A stretch of 64,000 bases of DNA, from positions 3,782,001-3,846,000 of the forward strand of contig NZ_CP136865.1 of assembly GCF_045689245.1 (NCBI RefSeq), in the 5' to 3' direction. A program made the translations under genes and the position numbers. Position 1 is the first letter of the stretch, and each line of letters starts with the position of its first letter. This document shows, piece after piece, positions 60,982 through 64,000 of the stretch. The notes under the pieces are model-generated. The model saw nothing but the letters and a program-made list of their open reading frames with translations, had not been told where the DNA came from and did not search any database. Source of the DNA: Congregibacter brevis. GTDB lineage: Bacteria > Pseudomonadota > Gammaproteobacteria > Pseudomonadales > Halieaceae.

Positions 60982-61452
60982 ATGAGCGAATCGACCGTTA
61001 CTCCTTCAGAAACCCAAGCCGCCATCAAAGCCGCTATGAAGGAAGCAATGAAGAGTCGCGATAAAGAGCGACTAGCGACCATTCGCCTAATGCAGGCAGA
61101 ATTCAAGCGTATTGAAGTCGACGAGCGCATCGTTTTGGACGAAGCGCGTGTAATCACCGTACTCGACAAAATGCTAAAACAGCGCCGGGATTCTCAAAAG
61201 CAATATGAAGATGCGGGCCGCGACGATTTAGCGAGCCAAGAAGCTTCCGAAATTGTGGTCATTCAAGAATATCTCCCGCAGCAGCTCAACGACGAAGAGC
61301 TCGATGCCATTATCGATGGCGCAATCGCAGCGGCGGATGGTTCGGGCATGCAAGCCATGGGGGCTGTTATGGGCCAACTTAAGCCCCAACTCCAAGGCCG
61401 TGCAGACATGGGCGCAGTTAGCCAAAAAGTCAAAGCTCGTCTCGCTGGGTAG
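60982..61452 (+). CDS. yqeY: GatB/YqeY domain-containing protein
   Basis: A 156-residue helical protein of the YqeY family. Landmarks are IKAAMKEAMKSRDKERLATIRLMQAEFKRIEVDERI, MLKQRRDSQKQYEDAGRDDLASQE and VIQEYLPQQLNDEELDAII, with GAVMGQLKPQLQGRADMGAVSQ at the end. The domain is shared with GatB of the tRNA amidotransferase, where it contacts tRNA; the function of the free-standing form is not settled. It commonly lies between rpsU and dnaG. Confidence 0.96.
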   Translation: MSESTVTPSETQAAIKAAMKEAMKSRDKERLATIRLMQAEFKRIEVDERIVLDEARVITVLDKMLKQRRDSQKQYEDAGRDDLASQEASEIVVIQEYLPQQLNDEELDAIIDGAIAAADGSGMQAMGAVMGQLKPQLQGRADMGAVSQKVKARLAG

Positions 61453-61536
61453 AGCGGGACTTCCACCCGGACGCTGCCCCTTCTGGCATAATCCGGGCTT
61501 CAATAGTCTGCCTTGCTATGGGGCAAAAGACTGATC

Positions 61537-63501
61537 GTGGCCGGACGAATACCTCAAAGCTTTATAGATGACCTGCTAGATCGCGTCGACATTGTTGACG
61601 TGATTGATAGGCGCGTAAAACTCAAAAAAACCGGCAAGAACTTCAGCGCCCGATGCCCTTTTCACGACGAGAAATCCCCCTCTTTTAGCGTGAACCCCGA
61701 AAAACAGTTTTATTACTGCTTTGGCTGCGGTGCGGGCGGCAACGCGCTCGGGTTCATCATGGACTACGAGAACATCGACTTCCCTCAGGCCGTAGAAAAC
61801 CTGGCTACAGGTGTGGGACTCGAGGTCGTCCGAGAAGAATCTAGAGGCCAAAGCGGTTCTCCTCAAGGTGAATCGCCGAACAAACCTCTCTACGAACTCA
61901 TGGAACGCTCCGCGGCTTTTTACAAAGATGCGCTCAAACAGCATCCAGATAGGCAGCCAGCAATTGACTACCTCAAGAATCGCGGCCTTACGGGTGTAGT
62001 GGCACGAGACTTTGGCCTCGGAGTCGCGCCACCGGGGTGGGACAACTTACGTAAGTTTTTGGGTGATGGCGAAGGCATAGAAGAGCGTGCGATTACCGCC
62101 GGGATGCTCGTCAAAAATGACAAGGGCCGAGTCTACGACCGGTTCCGTGACCGGATTGTTTTTCCTATTCGAGACCGTCGCGGGCGTGTCATAGCCTTTG
62201 GTGGGAGGGTTTTGGGCGATGACAAACCCAAGTATTTGAACTCGCCCGAATCGCCGATTTTTCATAAGGGTAGAGAGCTTTACGGGCTTTATGAGGCCCG
62301 TCGGGCGAACCGTAAACTCGAGCGCATTATTGTGGTCGAGGGCTATATGGACGTTATCGCTTTAGCGCAAGCTGGCATTAGTTACGCCGTTGCTACGCTG
62401 GGTACCGCGACCAGCACGGAGCATTTGGAGCGGATCTTCCGGGTCGTTCCTGAAGTTATCTTCTGTTTTGACGGTGATGAAGCGGGACGCAAAGCCGCCG
62501 AGCGCGCTATGCACAACACTTTGCCCACCATGGCCGACGGCCGCCAAGCGCGCTTTTTGTTTTTGCGCGAGGGCGAAGATCCGGACTCACTGGTCCGTAA
62601 AGACGGGACTCAGGTCTTTCTGGACTTGGTGCAGGCAGCCGTGCCGCTCGAGGAGTTCCTGTTTCAAAGCCAGGCAGCTGGGCTCGATATCGGCACCATG
62701 GAAGGCCGTGCCAGCCTGTCCAAACGGGCACTTCCTCTTATCCGGATACTGCCGGAAGGTGTTTACAGAGAATTGATGTTCCAGTCCCTTGCCCAACGCA
62801 CGGGCCTAGAGCTCGCCAGTCTCATGAAACTGGAGCTTCCACCCCCAGAGCCGCCCCCCGCGGAGGATGCTCCGCGCTATGAAGCTGGTTATGACGGAAG
62901 CTCCGACAGCGGCCAAGGAGGGGATTACGACCCGGGCCACGACAACGGCTACTTTGCCTCCATGGACGACGCGCCAATGCCCGACGATGGCAGCTGGGGG
63001 TCGGCCGATGATGACCAAGGGCCAAGGCAGCGGAGCCCCCTCGATAAGGCGCCCGGCGCGCACGCCACGCTGACGCAAGCGGCAATAGCGCTGCTTCTTC
63101 ACAAACCCGCTGTTGCGGCCTTGGCCGACGCTCACGCCTTGTCTGCCCTCTCGGGTCGTGAAGGCGATCTGCTCAAAGCAATCATCGAGCTTCTCCAAAA
63201 ACGCCCCGAATCCAGCACGGGCATGCTACTGGGCCACTGGCATGGCAGTAGCGAGGGGGAGTTACTGGCAGAACTCGCGGGACAGGAGAGACTGATTCCC
63301 ACCGAGGGCATCGAAGCGCAGTTTCAGGACATTATCCGTCGACTGACCTCACTTCCACTGCGACAGAGGATTGTGGAAGAAATCAGCGGGCTCAAAAGTC
63401 GTCCCTATACCCAGCTCACGGCGGACGACAAAGCGCGACTCCCCGAGCTCCTACGTGCCCTTCGCGATCTTGATACCCGCAGCGGCCCGACGAGTCAGTG
63501 A
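61537..63501 (+). CDS. dnaG: DNA primase
   Basis: 654 residues from a GTG at 61537. The N-terminal zinc site is CPFHDEKSPSFSVNPEKQ followed by FYYCFGCGAGG. The TOPRIM domain has IIVVEGYMDVIALAQAG and VIFCFDGDEAGRKAAERAM. A low-complexity acidic linker rich in Asp, Gly, Ser and Pro (about residues 430-510) precedes the C-terminal DnaB-binding helices. It lays RNA primers at the replication fork. rpoD follows after 146 bases. Confidence 0.98.
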   Translation: MAGRIPQSFIDDLLDRVDIVDVIDRRVKLKKTGKNFSARCPFHDEKSPSFSVNPEKQFYYCFGCGAGGNALGFIMDYENIDFPQAVENLATGVGLEVVREESRGQSGSPQGESPNKPLYELMERSAAFYKDALKQHPDRQPAIDYLKNRGLTGVVARDFGLGVAPPGWDNLRKFLGDGEGIEERAITAGMLVKNDKGRVYDRFRDRIVFPIRDRRGRVIAFGGRVLGDDKPKYLNSPESPIFHKGRELYGLYEARRANRKLERIIVVEGYMDVIALAQAGISYAVATLGTATSTEHLERIFRVVPEVIFCFDGDEAGRKAAERAMHNTLPTMADGRQARFLFLREGEDPDSLVRKDGTQVFLDLVQAAVPLEEFLFQSQAAGLDIGTMEGRASLSKRALPLIRILPEGVYRELMFQSLAQRTGLELASLMKLELPPPEPPPAEDAPRYEAGYDGSSDSGQGGDYDPGHDNGYFASMDDAPMPDDGSWGSADDDQGPRQRSPLDKAPGAHATLTQAAIALLLHKPAVAALADAHALSALSGREGDLLKAIIELLQKRPESSTGMLLGHWHGSSEGELLAELAGQERLIPTEGIEAQFQDIIRRLTSLPLRQRIVEEISGLKSRPYTQLTADDKARLPELLRALRDLDTRSGPTSQ

Positions 63502-63647
63502 TTCCCTACAAGTTACCGACGACGAACAGATCAGAATCCACCATTTGTAAGCAATTTGTCCGACTTTGTGCTAAACTGGCGGGCTGACTTTTACCGTTTT
63601 ATCACGTCCGTCCTGAAAGGGCCGGCCAAACCCAAGCAAGGTACCGA

Positions 63648-64000
63648 ATGAACGACGCCGTTACACAGCAATCGCGTTTGAAGTCCCTGATTGCCAAAGG
63701 AAAAGAGCAAGGTTACCTAACCTATGCTGAGGTCAACGACCACCTTCCCGAGGATATCTCCGATCCGGATCAGGTCGAAGACATCATCCAAATGATCAAC
63801 GACATGGGTATTCAGGTCTTTGAACAGGCCCCGGATGCTGATGACCTTATTCTCACTGATGGTGATGGCTCAGCCGACGACATCGCCGCCGCAGAAGCAG
63901 CCGCAGCTCTGGCTGCCGTTGAGACTGAAGCTGGCAGGACTACTGACCCCGTTCGCATGTACATGCGCGAGATGGGCACCGTCGAGCTACTGACTCGCGA
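63648..64000 (+). CDS. rpoD: RNA polymerase sigma factor RpoD, N-terminal part (partial)
   Basis: The first 117 codons are present and the gene runs off the window. Region 1.1 is readable: QQSRLKSLIAKGKEQGYLTY, EVNDHLPEDISDPDQVEDII and MINDMGIQVFE. An acidic stretch rich in Ala, Asp and Glu follows, then the start of region 1.2, DPVRMYMREMGTVELLTR. This is the housekeeping sigma-70 factor. Its place after dnaG is the conserved one. Confidence 0.98.
   Translation, partial: MNDAVTQQSRLKSLIAKGKEQGYLTYAEVNDHLPEDISDPDQVEDIIQMINDMGIQVFEQAPDADDLILTDGDGSADDIAAAEAAAALAAVETEAGRTTDPVRMYMREMGTVELLTR

Noticed and set aside
1..64000. CRISPR arrays, tRNA or rRNA genes, insertion sequences, prophage or integrase genes
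   Set aside because: I looked along both strands and saw no regularly spaced repeats of CRISPR type, no tRNA-like cloverleaf and no transposase or integrase motif.

Overview
The window is chromosomal DNA of a gammaproteobacterium. Gene order (lptD-surA-pdxA ... ksgA-apaG-apaH; amgK-murU beside lptD; dusB-fis; rpsU-yqeY-dnaG-rpoD; rpe beside trpE), Coq7-type ubiquinone synthesis, a DUF2333 protein and a Vfr-like Crp-family regulator point to the Pseudomonadales/Cellvibrionales side of the class. A marine OM60/NOR5 (Halieaceae-like) bacterium is my inference from overall resemblance; no rRNA or tRNA gene is present to test it.

Layout. 1-7.9 kb: end of hemL, hemB, a secreted cysteine-containing protein, a NUDIX hydrolase, a ModF-like double ABC ATPase, and mrcB (PBP1b) with a TPR lipoprotein. 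7-12 kb: adenosine kinase, pentapeptide protein, DUF2333 membrane protein, a PCu(A)C copper chaperone and DsbD. 12-20.4 kb: one long forward run, aroQ-accB-accC-prmA-dusB-fis-purH-purD-coq7. 20.4-26.6 kb: an OsmC protein divergent from a Crp-family regulator, then the reverse operon trpE-trpG-trpD-trpC, with a likely promoter and Trp-containing leader peptide just after rpe. 26.6-33.3 kb: murU and amgK (peptidoglycan recycling), divergent from lptD-surA-pdxA.

33.4-55.0 kb: a roughly 21.6-kb surface-polysaccharide island sits between pdxA and ksgA, which are neighbours in many relatives. It carries (i) a forward operon of a GT-A-like protein with a possible PqqD-like N-terminal domain plus two membrane proteins; (ii) a WecG/TagA glycosyltransferase and a GT4 glycosyltransferase; (iii) a reverse module of acyl carrier protein, KAS III, GNAT-like protein, unknown protein and polysaccharide deacetylase; (iv) a methyltransferase and a flippase; (v) all five enzymes expected for UDP-ManNAc3NAcA-type sugars (WbpA, B, E, D, I); (vi) a WecA-like initiating transferase; (vii) an ABC exporter pair of the KpsM/KpsT size. 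The sugars would be made by (v), started on undecaprenyl phosphate by (vi), extended by the glycosyltransferases, perhaps acylated by (iii), and exported by the flippase or the ABC pair.

55.1-64 kb: ksgA-apaG-apaH-cca forward, tsaD-folB-folK reverse, and rpsU-yqeY-dnaG-rpoD forward, with rpoD cut by the window end.

Points most worth following: the ACP/KAS III module inside a polysaccharide locus; the possible PqqD-like/glycosyltransferase fusion operon; the Crp-family regulator that lacks the cAMP-phosphate-binding arginine; the trp leader peptide; and two unrelated intergenic sets of decaying 20-21-bp tandem repeats.
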